From an uncultured Alphaproteobacteria bacterium (GTDB lineage Bacteria > Pseudomonadota > Alphaproteobacteria > Rickettsiales > UBA1997), in assembly GCA_903927415.1 (NCBI GenBank), contig CAIYMZ010000136.1, forward strand, positions 1 to 15,546: a DNA stretch of 15,546 nt, written 5' to 3'. Both the position numbers and the translations under genes were made by a program. The notes under the pieces are model-generated. The model had not been told where the DNA came from. It saw nothing but the letters and a program-made list of their open reading frames with translations, and did not search any database. Positions 8,856-15,546 of the stretch are shown one piece after another. The stretch's first letter is position 1, and the number at the start of each line of letters is the position of its first letter.

Positions 8856-9614
8856 TTAATTAATTTTCCGACACTTACTCGGATTAAAATTTTGCTTCTT
8901 CAATTTGGTCAATCGATCATTGATGAAATGTCTCATAAAATTCATCTCTTCCGGTTTGATTTGGCGAGTGCCGTTTTCACTTTCATTGATGAGTTTTTGC
9001 ACGACGCCAAATGCCAAGCAGCCGTCGCCCATTTGTTCGCCGATGAAAGCAGGCATTTGTTTGGTCCATAGCGGAGCGTTTTTAGCATTATTCTGCGCCA
9101 ATTTTTTTGCCAAATCCAAAGCGCGATCCATGTCTTTGAGGCTGTTGGTCGCAATGTAAACTGCCTGAAAAAGCCACCACCAATTGGCGTCGATATCTTT
9201 GATGGAATGCTCATCGAGATAATCGATGATGTAACGCGTGTCAGGCTTGTTTGTGGTTTGAGCGTAGTAGTAGGTGGCAAGAGAAGGGACAAAATGTGAC
9301 TTGTCGTTGAGTCCATCTAGCATTTTCATCCACTGATAAATTCGTGAATAGTCGTAGTTTTTTAATGCAACAAATCCGGCAAAAACATCGCCGGAATTTT
9401 GCAAGCGAGTGGCGAGCGCGCGAAATAAAAATTCATTGTCGCCGAGCGAAAGTGCGGAAACCAAATATTGATTTGGAGCGGGAGGGACGATGTCGAAAGA
9501 TGGCTTTAATTCTTCAGTTTCTTTCCAGAAAAAAATTTGAAATGCGAAGGTAAAGAGAAAAAGCCAGAAGAAAATTTTGTGAGAGTTGATGTGGTAGAAA
9601 AGATCAAATGTCAT
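8856..9614 (-). CDS. Membrane-anchored helical-repeat (TPR-like) protein
   Basis: I do not recognise a named family. The 252-residue product has one hydrophobic segment (residues 14-30, KIFFWLFLFTFAFQIFF) after a short N-terminus, so a signal-anchor with the bulk outside the cytoplasm is likely. The rest is rich in aromatic residues and Ala, in helical hairpin-like stretches (EFLFRALATRLQNSG, RALDLAKKLAQNN), which resembles TPR or SEL1-like solenoids without a clean repeat. I start it at ATG 9612-9614, which overlaps the permease stop by one base (TGATG) and argues for translational coupling; the TTG one codon earlier is less likely. It lies between the permease and nadC. A structural or adaptor role with the permease and secretin is inferred only from position. 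Confidence 0.8.
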   Translation of the reverse strand: MTFDLFYHINSHKIFFWLFLFTFAFQIFFWKETEELKPSFDIVPPAPNQYLVSALSLGDNEFLFRALATRLQNSGDVFAGFVALKNYDYSRIYQWMKMLDGLNDKSHFVPSLATYYYAQTTNKPDTRYIIDYLDEHSIKDIDANWWWLFQAVYIATNSLKDMDRALDLAKKLAQNNAKNAPLWTKQMPAFIGEQMGDGCLAFGVVQKLINESENGTRQIKPEEMNFMRHFINDRLTKLKKQNFNPSKCRKIN

Positions 9615-10375
9615 CAAAACTGTTTTTTCTTAAAATCGTGAAAAGCCATGAAAATCATCAGCGGGATATAAATGCCCGCTTGCCAAAAAATAATATCCAA
9701 ATTGTCAGTGGAAGTAATGCCGTAATTTAGCCAAGAGCTTTGACCGAAGAGATCGAGGCGAGGAAAGAGTGCGGAGAGAAATTTTAATGTTGTAGCAAGA
9801 ATATGGTCTTTTGTTGCGGCGATATTTTGGGGGAGCTCGATGGCAAGAACGAACATCCCCATCATGCGAGAAAGAATGTAAAAACCAAAAGAGGCCATGA
9901 TGGCGGAGAAAGAATTTTTTAGAATTAGCGATGCTAGAAGTGCGAAAGAAATCATGATTAAAAGTTCGGCAAGCAAACTTACTGACCAGATTAAAAGCCC
10001 GAATTTGTTGGCTTTAACGACAATCAGAATTGCGCCGACGAATGGGATAAAAATCAAAAAAGCAGCAAGAAAGAATCCGGCCAAATATCCCAAAATAAAT
10101 TGCTCGCGCGAGATTGATTTTGAGATGATAAACTCAACTTCCTTATTTTCGAAAGCGCGGTTGATGCTGAGGCAGACGAATAGAATCATGCCAATTGTTA
10201 AAATGGCGCGAGATGAGCCAGCAATGTAGGCTGCGGTCATTTGCTGTTGTTCAACTAATGCGGTTGATCCAAGAAAAATCGAAATGGAAAATGCGACAAT
10301 GAGAGTGATGAAAAGCCCGATATAAAGACGATCTCTAATGCCAGTGAAGAGGATGTATTTGAGAATGGACTTCAT
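9614..10375 (-). CDS. ABC-2-type transporter permease
   Basis: This is a 253-residue, very hydrophobic protein with about six membrane helices (roughly residues 18-40, 55-75, 93-120, 127-150, 155-182 and 228-247). It shows the layout of stand-alone ABC-2 permeases: a first helix, a periplasmic loop, and a cytosolic segment ENKEVEFIISKSISREQFILGYLAG, which is typical of the coupling region in this superfamily. Such proteins need a separate ATPase subunit, and none is encoded next to it here; the exporter at 1501-3294 carries its own ATPase and is a different type. The ATG is 3 bases after the secretin stop, and the stop overlaps the next gene's ATG, so secretin, permease and helical-repeat protein are probably co-translated. 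The exported substrate is unknown. Confidence 0.8.
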   Translation of the reverse strand: MKSILKYILFTGIRDRLYIGLFITLIVAFSISIFLGSTALVEQQQMTAAYIAGSSRAILTIGMILFVCLSINRAFENKEVEFIISKSISREQFILGYLAGFFLAAFLIFIPFVGAILIVVKANKFGLLIWSVSLLAELLIMISFALLASLILKNSFSAIMASFGFYILSRMMGMFVLAIELPQNIAATKDHILATTLKFLSALFPRLDLFGQSSWLNYGITSTDNLDIIFWQAGIYIPLMIFMAFHDFKKKQF

Positions 10376-10378
10376 GAG

Positions 10379-11950
10379 CTAGTTAGTGAAGTAAGGGCGT
10401 TTGCCAGGATCAAATTTTTCTTGGAAATTGCGATCTTCTTTTGAAGCGGCAGTGCCGCTGGTGATCACGGTAGCTTTGATGAAAATGACAGTTTCTGTTA
10501 CGTTGGACACCTTCGATACTGATTTAAAAAGCCATCCCAAGATAGGAATTCGATTTAAAAAAGGGATACCGGAGTCGGTGTTAGTTGCCTCTTCTTTCAT
10601 TAAGCCGCCTATAACAACAACATTGCCGCTTTGAATTTTAGCAACTGTGCTTAGTTCGCGACTTTGAACGATTGGAACTTTGTTGTCTGTGTTTACCGGG
10701 TCTGTTACCTCGCCACTTTTTACCGATAATTTTGGCGCTATATTCATGATGATTTCGTTGGTTTTGAGGTTGATCGACGGAGTGATGGAAAGCTCAACCC
10801 CAACGTTTTCTTCGAGTTTGCTTGAGTTGAATGTTGTGATAGTGTTGGAGTTTTGACCAGTTGATTGCGTAGTGACTTTGTCAACTTTAAAATAAACCAA
10901 TTTATCGGAGAAATTCAAAGTAGCTTTTTGATTGTTGATCGCGTGAATGCGTGGGCTGGAGATGGTTTTAGTGGTGCCAAATGCTTCAAGAAGTTTTATG
11001 GTGGCGCCTAAATCGGAGTTAAATAATTCGGTGGTAACTAAACTAATTGCAGCAGAGCCAGTGTCTCCAGCGACAAAGCCCGTACTGCCAGTTGTGTTCG
11101 TTTTTTTACCTACCGAGGACCAATTGATACCGCTTTTAAAAGTGTCGCTCAATTTTACCTCTACAACTTTTGCCTCGATTAGCACTTGAGCCGAAGCATA
11201 TTTCTCGACATCGGCCAGATATTTTGAAATTTCTCCATGCTGCTTACCGGTAGCAAAAAGCGAAATAATTCCAGCAGATTTATTGGAAGAAAAAGAAGAT
11301 GACGAAGAAGACGTGGTTGCTGAAATGTTTGTAGAATCTTCGGATAAAACAGAATCTGACGAGGAGCTGGTTTTATCTAGAGCAAGTAAGGAGGTGATGT
11401 TGGATTCAACATCAGACCACAAAAGTCCATCAACAAGATAATCCACGAAATAATTTTTCATGTAGGGGGTGTCGCGCTCAAAATGTAAGACGCCATTTTT
11501 GTAGGAGTAGCGCAATTGTCCGAGAGTCGCGATGCGATCCAAAACTTCTTTGAGTGGACGATTTTTTGCGTTAATAGTTACGCCACCAGAAATTCCCGAG
11601 CCAAGATCAACATCAATTTTTGCAACACGGCCAAGTTCAATTAATACATCTCTTAGAGGTACTTGGTCAGTGACCGAAAAAGAAATTGTTTGATTGCCGC
11701 CAATTGTTGGAGGTGGGGGAGTGATAATTAGCTTTGAGATGGTTGGAATTGGTGCTTCAGTTTTTTTTTCTTGCTCAGATTTTTTTAACCTATTTGCCTT
11801 GTTGTTTTTAAGCATGGCATCTTGGATCTCGGATCTGGTAATGCCACTTGTTCTGTCGAAAGGATCGAGCCTATCTTGCGCGCAAGAAAATGAAGTCAAA
11901 ATCAGCAAAAAACACAAAATTATTTTTGTGGAGTTAATAAGCTTTAGCAC
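10379..11950 (-). CDS. Secretin-family outer membrane channel protein (PilQ/MshL/GspD superfamily)
   Basis: Secretins form large multimeric outer-membrane gates for type IV pili and type II or III secretion. The 523-residue product has an N-terminal signal sequence (TKIILCFLLILTSFSCAQ; cleavage probably after SCA). An STN/N0-like domain follows at about 85-160 (PLRDVLIELG, then NRPLKEVLDRIATLG). A second small domain carries a Ser-rich loop (about 194-228). The secretin core covers about 265-505, with the hallmark VGVELSITPSI, VQSRELSTVAKIQSG, VVVIGGLMKEE and IPFLNRIPILGWLFKS. The order and length best fit MshL-like pilus secretins, but I cannot separate these from type II forms by eye. GTG is the start that keeps the signal peptide whole; no clear ribosome site precedes it. 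No pilin, pilus ATPase or platform protein is in the window. Confidence 0.9.
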   Translation of the reverse strand: MLKLINSTKIILCFLLILTSFSCAQDRLDPFDRTSGITRSEIQDAMLKNNKANRLKKSEQEKKTEAPIPTISKLIITPPPPTIGGNQTISFSVTDQVPLRDVLIELGRVAKIDVDLGSGISGGVTINAKNRPLKEVLDRIATLGQLRYSYKNGVLHFERDTPYMKNYFVDYLVDGLLWSDVESNITSLLALDKTSSSSDSVLSEDSTNISATTSSSSSSFSSNKSAGIISLFATGKQHGEISKYLADVEKYASAQVLIEAKVVEVKLSDTFKSGINWSSVGKKTNTTGSTGFVAGDTGSAAISLVTTELFNSDLGATIKLLEAFGTTKTISSPRIHAINNQKATLNFSDKLVYFKVDKVTTQSTGQNSNTITTFNSSKLEENVGVELSITPSINLKTNEIIMNIAPKLSVKSGEVTDPVNTDNKVPIVQSRELSTVAKIQSGNVVVIGGLMKEEATNTDSGIPFLNRIPILGWLFKSVSKVSNVTETVIFIKATVITSGTAASKEDRNFQEKFDPGKRPYFTN

Positions 11951-12104
11951 CTGATTTTATTGGATTAGAGATGAATTGATGAGGTCTAAAAAATCTCATC
12001 AAAAGATTTTTTTCTTGAAGTTTTTTAGCAATTGATTTTGCCGAAACAAGACATAATTTTCGTGCCGTTTTTTTTTGGAATTTTCTACAAATTTTTTTTA
12101 CAAA
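11951..12104. promoter_or_regulatory. Divergent intergenic region between secretin gene and nuoF
   Basis: This 154-base region must hold the promoters of both divergent units. An 8-base inverted repeat (11976-11983 with 11995-12002, TTGATGAG and its complement) with an 11-base loop could be an operator. A weak rightward promoter candidate is TTGATT (12032-12037), 16 bases, then TAATTT (12054-12059), upstream of nuoF. T-runs precede the nuoF ATG and no Shine-Dalgarno site is visible. Confidence 0.35.
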
Positions 12105-13463
12105 ATGCTCAAAGAACAAGATAAAATTTTTACCAATCTTTACGGTTTTGAATCTGCAAATTTAGAGGCTGCAAAAAAAAGAGGAGATTGGTCGGAAACA
12201 AAAAAATTTCTTGATCAAGGAAGCGAATTTTTAATTCAGCAGATCAAAGATTCTGGTTTGCGTGGTCGTGGTGGAGCTGGTTTTCCGACTGGCACGAAAT
12301 GGTCATTTGTTCCGAAAAAAACTAATCCGAAAAATATACTCTCCCTCGCCGCGCAACTTGCGACTTCGTCGCAAACGCACGGCCTCCCCCTAAGCGGGGG
12401 AAGTGGAAAGCCGCATTATCTCGTGATCAACGCCGACGAGTCCGAACCTGGCACCTGCAAGGATCGCGACATCTTGCGCAACGAGCCTCACAAACTTCTC
12501 GAAGGCTGTTTAATCGCCGCCCGCGCCATTAATTCCAACATGTGCTACATCTACATTCGTGGCGAATATTACAACGAAGCCGTTGCGTTGCAGAGCGCGA
12601 TTGACGAAGCTTATGACGCAAATCTAATCGGAAAAAATGCCTGCAATTCCGGTTGGGATTTAGATATTTTTATTCATCGCGGAGCAGGCGCTTACATTTG
12701 CGGCGAAGAAACCGCGCTGCTTGAAAGCCTCGAAGGCAATAAAGGTCAGCCCCGTTTGAAGCCTCCATTTCCAGCGCTGATCGGACTTTACGGCTGTCCG
12801 ACTGTGATCAACAATGTCGAATCAATCGCCGTTGTTCCGGAAATTTTACGTCGCGGAGCCGCGTGGTTCGCGGGAATTGGCCGCGAGAAAAATGTCGGCA
12901 CAAAAATTTTCTGCATCTCCGGCCACGTCAACAAGCCCTGCAATGTCGAAGAAGAAATGGGAATTTCGCTGCGTGAATTAATCGAGAAACATGCCGGCGG
13001 CGTGCGTGGCGGTTGGGATAATTTGCTCGCCGTAATACCGGGTGGATCATCCGTTCCAATGCTCAACAAAGAAGTTTGTGACACGGTTTTGATGGATTTC
13101 GATTCGCTTAAAGCAGCGGGTTCAGGCCTTGGCACTGCTGGCGTCATCGTGATGGATAAATCAACCGACATTGTCGCCGCCATCGCTCGACTTTCACATT
13201 TCTACAAACACGAATCTTGCGGCCAATGCACGCCGTGCCGCGAAGGCACTGGCTGGATGATGCGCATCATGGATCGCATGATCGAAGGCAAAGCCGAAAT
13301 AAAAGAGATCGACCAACTCTACGGCCTCACCAAACAAATCGAAGGCCACACCATCTGCGCCCTCGGCGACGCAGCAGCATGGCCTGTCCAAGGGCTAATC
13401 AAAAATTTCCGACCGGAGATGGAAAAGAGAATTTCGGTTCACAAAGCGCGGGTGACGGTTTGA
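12105..13463 (+). CDS. nuoF: NADH-quinone oxidoreductase subunit F
   Basis: NuoF is the NADH-oxidising subunit of complex I, holding FMN and the N3 [4Fe-4S] cluster on the cytosolic side of the membrane. The 452-residue product starts MLKEQDKIFTNLYGF, matching the usual alphaproteobacterial N-terminus, so I choose the ATG at 12105 over the in-frame TTG 30 bases upstream. FMN/NADH-site motifs GRGGAGFPTG (54-63) and NADESEPGTCKDR are present, as are GAGAYICGEETALLESLEG and the cluster cysteines 372, 375 and 378 (CGQCTPC) with C418 (TICALGD). Between PKKTNPK and PHYLVINADE, about 26 codons (12333-12410) have no counterpart in normal NuoF and hold two hairpin-forming sequences. The frame stays open, so the enzyme is probably made. 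nuoE is not upstream as usual; it lies convergent beyond ispDF. Confidence 0.97.
   Translation: MLKEQDKIFTNLYGFESANLEAAKKRGDWSETKKFLDQGSEFLIQQIKDSGLRGRGGAGFPTGTKWSFVPKKTNPKNILSLAAQLATSSQTHGLPLSGGSGKPHYLVINADESEPGTCKDRDILRNEPHKLLEGCLIAARAINSNMCYIYIRGEYYNEAVALQSAIDEAYDANLIGKNACNSGWDLDIFIHRGAGAYICGEETALLESLEGNKGQPRLKPPFPALIGLYGCPTVINNVESIAVVPEILRRGAAWFAGIGREKNVGTKIFCISGHVNKPCNVEEEMGISLRELIEKHAGGVRGGWDNLLAVIPGGSSVPMLNKEVCDTVLMDFDSLKAAGSGLGTAGVIVMDKSTDIVAAIARLSHFYKHESCGQCTPCREGTGWMMRIMDRMIEGKAEIKEIDQLYGLTKQIEGHTICALGDAAAWPVQGLIKNFRPEMEKRISVHKARVTV
12333..12410. repeat. Palindrome-rich in-frame insert within nuoF
   Basis: This stretch of 78 bases (26 codons) is more G/C-rich than its surroundings. 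It contains a perfect 7-base inverted repeat (12358-12364 and 12368-12374, loop TTC) and a 6-base one (12385-12390 and 12396-12401, loop TAAGC). The sequence is bordered by AAA and AAG. It behaves like the palindromic elements that insert into genes in Rickettsia, although I cannot match it to a named element. Confidence 0.7.
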
Positions 13464-13478
13464 AATTCGTGCAAAAAC

Positions 13479-13600
13479 CTTTCCTAGCGCAGGACGGAGT
13501 TTGTAACTCCGTCCTCACCTTCAGTTCAAAATTATTCACGACTTCAAGCTAGAAAATTACATGAACGTTGGGACGGGATTACAAATCCCGTCCCGCTGTG
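13479..13600. repeat. Two-hairpin repeat element, copy 2
   Basis: Hairpin C has perfect 11-base arms (13491-13501, 13505-13515) around loop TGT. Hairpin D has perfect 11-base arms (13570-13580, 13584-13594) around loop ACA. The order, loop sequences and GAACGTTGGG lead-in match copy 1 at about 3339-3441, while the spacer is longer (54 rather than 37 bases). It fills most of the 199-base gap between nuoF and ispDF. It may reduce read-through, but no U-run follows either hairpin. I see no clear flanking direct repeat. Confidence 0.8.
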
Positions 13601-13662
13601 GGTCGACGCGTAGCGCGACAAAAATTTAGTCAGCGCCCGCCTCACAAAACAAATTTTATTTT

Positions 13663-14868
13663 ATGACAAAAATCGTCGCACTAATCACCGCCTGCGGGCG
13701 CGGGAATCGCTTCAATAACAGTTCCGCTGGGGGCGAGGGCGTTCCAAAACAATATCTCCCGCTCGCCGGAGTTTCGCTTTTGCGTCACTCGATTCTGGCA
13801 TTTTTAAATCACCCAAAAATTGACGACGTGATTTGCGTGATTCACCACGACGACGTCGCGCTTTACGAGGAAGCGGTTGTCGGGCTCGACTTGCTCAATC
13901 CAGTTTTCGGTGGAGAAACTCGCCAAGCCTCAATCCGCCTCGGTTTGGAGGCTTTGCGCGATTACAATCCCGACAAAGTTTTAATCCATGACGGCGTGCG
14001 GCCTTTCGTTTCTAAGCGCGTAATTAGCGGCATTTTGGAAAAATTAGAAACTCATCCGGCGGTGATTCCAGCGATTGCAGTTGAAGACACACTGAAAAAA
14101 TATTCCGACGGCAAGATCGAATGGACGCTCGAGCGCGAAAATTTGTGGCGGGCGCAAACCCCGCAGGGCTTCATTTACGAGGATATTCTCAATTCGCACA
14201 TTGCCTTCAAAGATTTGAATTTCACCGACGACGCCGCGCTCAACGAGTACGCCGGAATTCCCGTCGCCATTGTTCCCGGCTCGCAAAATAATTTTAAAAT
14301 TACCACCGAAGAAGATTACGAACGCGCTAAACGGTTGGCTTCGTTCTTCATTCAAAATGTCAAAGAAGAAAATCGCTGCGGCACCGGTTTCGACGTCCAC
14401 GCTTTTCGCGCGCGCCAAAAAGACGAAAATAATTTTATTCGCTTGTGCGGAATTGACGTTGAATTCGACAAAAAAATCGACGCTCATTCTGATGGTGATG
14501 TCGGCATTCATGCCGTGATTGATGCGCTTCTTGGCGCCATCGGCGAAGGCGACATTGGCGACCATTTCCCACCGACAGATCCGAAATGGAAAAATTGCGA
14601 CTCGCGCGAAATGCTAAAAATCGTGAATCATTTGCTGGCAAAAAAAGGCGCAAAAATAATGAATCTCGACATTACGCTGATTTGCGAAAAACCAAAAATT
14701 TCTAAATTTAAAACGCAGATGAAAGTCGCGCTGGCAGAGGTTCTGAACATTTCAACAACTCGCGTGAATGTGAAAGCAACGACGACGGAAAAGTTGGGAT
14801 TTTTAGGAAGAGAAGAGGGAATCGCGGCGCAAGCGGTGGCGTCGGTTTGGGTTTCAGTGGCGGAGTAG
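13663..14868 (+). CDS. ispDF: Bifunctional IspD/IspF (MEP pathway)
   Basis: This fusion carries out two steps of isoprenoid precursor synthesis in the cytosol: IspD makes CDP-methylerythritol from MEP and CTP, and IspF cyclises the phosphorylated product to MEcPP. Residues 1 to about 228 are IspD: R16 and K29 of the CTP loop, IHDGVRPF, RAQTPQGF and DDAALNEY are visible. Residues about 238-401 are IspF: GFDVH (D244, H246) and H275 are the expected metal ligands, with IGEGDIGDHFPP and TTTEKLGFLGREEGIAA. The length (401) fits alphaproteobacterial fusions. The CTP loop is about six residues longer than in E. coli IspD (R-to-K spacing 13 instead of 7), and the usual AAG reads ACG. No Shine-Dalgarno site is visible. 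It converges on nuoE with only 8 bases between stops. Confidence 0.97.
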   Translation: MTKIVALITACGRGNRFNNSSAGGEGVPKQYLPLAGVSLLRHSILAFLNHPKIDDVICVIHHDDVALYEEAVVGLDLLNPVFGGETRQASIRLGLEALRDYNPDKVLIHDGVRPFVSKRVISGILEKLETHPAVIPAIAVEDTLKKYSDGKIEWTLERENLWRAQTPQGFIYEDILNSHIAFKDLNFTDDAALNEYAGIPVAIVPGSQNNFKITTEEDYERAKRLASFFIQNVKEENRCGTGFDVHAFRARQKDENNFIRLCGIDVEFDKKIDAHSDGDVGIHAVIDALLGAIGEGDIGDHFPPTDPKWKNCDSREMLKIVNHLLAKKGAKIMNLDITLICEKPKISKFKTQMKVALAEVLNISTTRVNVKATTTEKLGFLGREEGIAAQAVASVWVSVAE

Positions 14869-14876
14869 TAATTCGT

Positions 14877-15422
14877 CTAATCTTTTTCTGCTGCTGAGCA
14901 TTGTCTTCCAGTTTGCGATCCAATCCTGAATTGTTTCCCGGCCTGAAGGTCATCGAGAATTTTTAGGAAATTCTCGGAAGTTAAGTCTTCGACTAAATCA
15001 TCATTAATTTGCACCACGGGAGCGTTGACGCAGGCGCCTAAACATTCGACTTCTTTCAGCGTGAAAAACTGGTCGAGAGTGGTCGCATCCATTTCGATCC
15101 CGAATTTTTCTTCGCAATCTTTAATAATTTTATCAATGCCGCGAAGCATGCAGGGCGTGGTTTTGCAGAATTGGAGTAAATATTTTCCGACCGGTTTTAA
15201 GTTGTACATCGTGTAAAAACTGGCGACTTCGTAAACTTTAATTTCCGGCATTTCCAAAATTTCGGCGATGCAGGCAATCACATCTTTTGAAATCCAATTT
15301 TCATTTTGTCTTTGGGCGAGATCGAGCAGCGGCATCACGGCAGATTTTTTTCTGTCGTGCGGATATTTCGCCAAAATTTTTTGGAATTTTTTTTGATTTT
15401 CTTCGTTGAAATGGAATGTCAT
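14877..15422 (-). CDS. nuoE: NADH-quinone oxidoreductase subunit E
   Basis: NuoE belongs to the NADH-input module of complex I and carries the N1a [2Fe-2S] cluster next to NuoF. The 181-residue product has the four cluster cysteines C86, C91, C127 and C131 in the standard C-x4-C, C-x3-C arrangement (FCKTTPC and ECLGACVNAP). It also has the thioredoxin-like fold segment VYEVASFYTMYN. The last 15 or so residues after the LDDLQAGK block form a short variable tail. The ATG at 15420-15422 matches the family start. Upstream, within 30 bases, begin the 29-base tandem repeats, so its promoter must lie in or beyond them. It is convergent with ispDF and separated from nuoF, unlike the usual nuoE-nuoF order. 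Confidence 0.96.
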   Translation of the reverse strand: MTFHFNEENQKKFQKILAKYPHDRKKSAVMPLLDLAQRQNENWISKDVIACIAEILEMPEIKVYEVASFYTMYNLKPVGKYLLQFCKTTPCMLRGIDKIIKDCEEKFGIEMDATTLDQFFTLKEVECLGACVNAPVVQINDDLVEDLTSENFLKILDDLQAGKQFRIGSQTGRQCSAAEKD

Positions 15423-15445
15423 TGGAAATTGGATTTTGTTTTATG

Positions 15446-15546
15446 GACCCCGCAACAAGTGCGGGGTGACACCCTAAAGTGCAACAAGTGCGGGGTGACA
15501 CCCTAAAGTGCAACAAGTGCGGGGTGACACCCTAAAGTGCAACAAG
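15446..15546. repeat. 29-base tandem repeats with dyad core
   Basis: A dyad GGACCCCGCAAC, then AAGTGCGGGG (15446-15467), is followed by three complete 29-base units (15452-15480, 15481-15509, 15510-15538) and the first 8 bases of a fourth at the window edge. Units are identical, with no spacers. The dyad core is present in reverse complement at 1-22 and is related to the arms of the inverted repeat at 7850-7939. The array probably continues beyond the window. Confidence 0.9.

Noticed and set aside
11870..11950. Lipoprotein signal in the secretin
   Set aside because: The cysteine context SFSC does not fit a normal lipobox; cleavage after SCA is more likely.
14044..14565. 173-codon minus-strand frame opposite ispDF
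   Set aside because: It is a shadow of the conserved IspD and IspF coding frame and has no domain of its own.
15446..15546. Possible CRISPR array
   Set aside because: The units are directly tandem with no spacers, and no cas gene is present.

Overview
The window looks like AT-rich alphaproteobacterial chromosome, probably from a Rickettsiales- or Holosporales-like lineage. The evidence is a fused ispD/ispF gene, the complex I subunits NuoE and NuoF, nadC, A/T-rich leaders with few clear Shine-Dalgarno sites, and many palindromic repeats, one of them inside a conserved gene. No rRNA, tRNA or ribosomal protein gene is present, so placement below class is inference.

Left part (1-3300). After 298 bases without a convincing gene, the minus strand carries an AAA_14/DUF4143-type ATPase (299-1444) and, upstream of it, a complete ABC exporter (1501-3294). 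Between that exporter and its former upstream neighbour sits a two-hairpin repeat element (about 3339-3441), flanked by a 24-base direct repeat.

Middle part (3457-7937), a region of gene remnants around one large orphan gene. In minus-strand reading order it holds: a second copy of the exporter, frameshifted and lacking 260 codons (6790-7790); a 73-codon chimera joining the start of a MurU-type nucleotidyltransferase to the end of nadC (6414-6635); an intact 901-residue protein (3683-6388); and the last quarter of a second DUF4143 ATPase (3457-3687). The 901-residue protein has a hydrophobic segment near each end, pentapeptide-like repeats, and a metzincin-like fold in which the first two zinc-binding histidines are arginine. 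nadC and the exporter each occur once intact and once broken, in alternating order, which fits a tandem duplication followed by reciprocal decay.

Right of this (7938-11950) is a closely packed minus-strand run: a secretin of the PilQ/MshL/GspD superfamily, an ABC-2-type permease, a membrane-anchored helical-repeat protein and nadC. Gaps are 18 bases or less, with one overlapping stop/start.

Right part (12105-15422). nuoF reads rightward and carries an in-frame, palindrome-rich insert of about 26 codons. A second two-hairpin element follows, then ispDF, then nuoE convergent with ispDF. nuoE and nuoF, normally adjacent, are therefore split and inverted. The window ends in 29-base tandem repeats whose dyad core also occurs, inverted, at base 1.

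The metabolic genes serve respiration (complex I NADH-input module), NAD synthesis (NadC) and isoprenoid precursor synthesis (MEP pathway). The secretin operon suggests an envelope-spanning secretion or pilus-like machine. The 901-residue protein is the best candidate for something undescribed.
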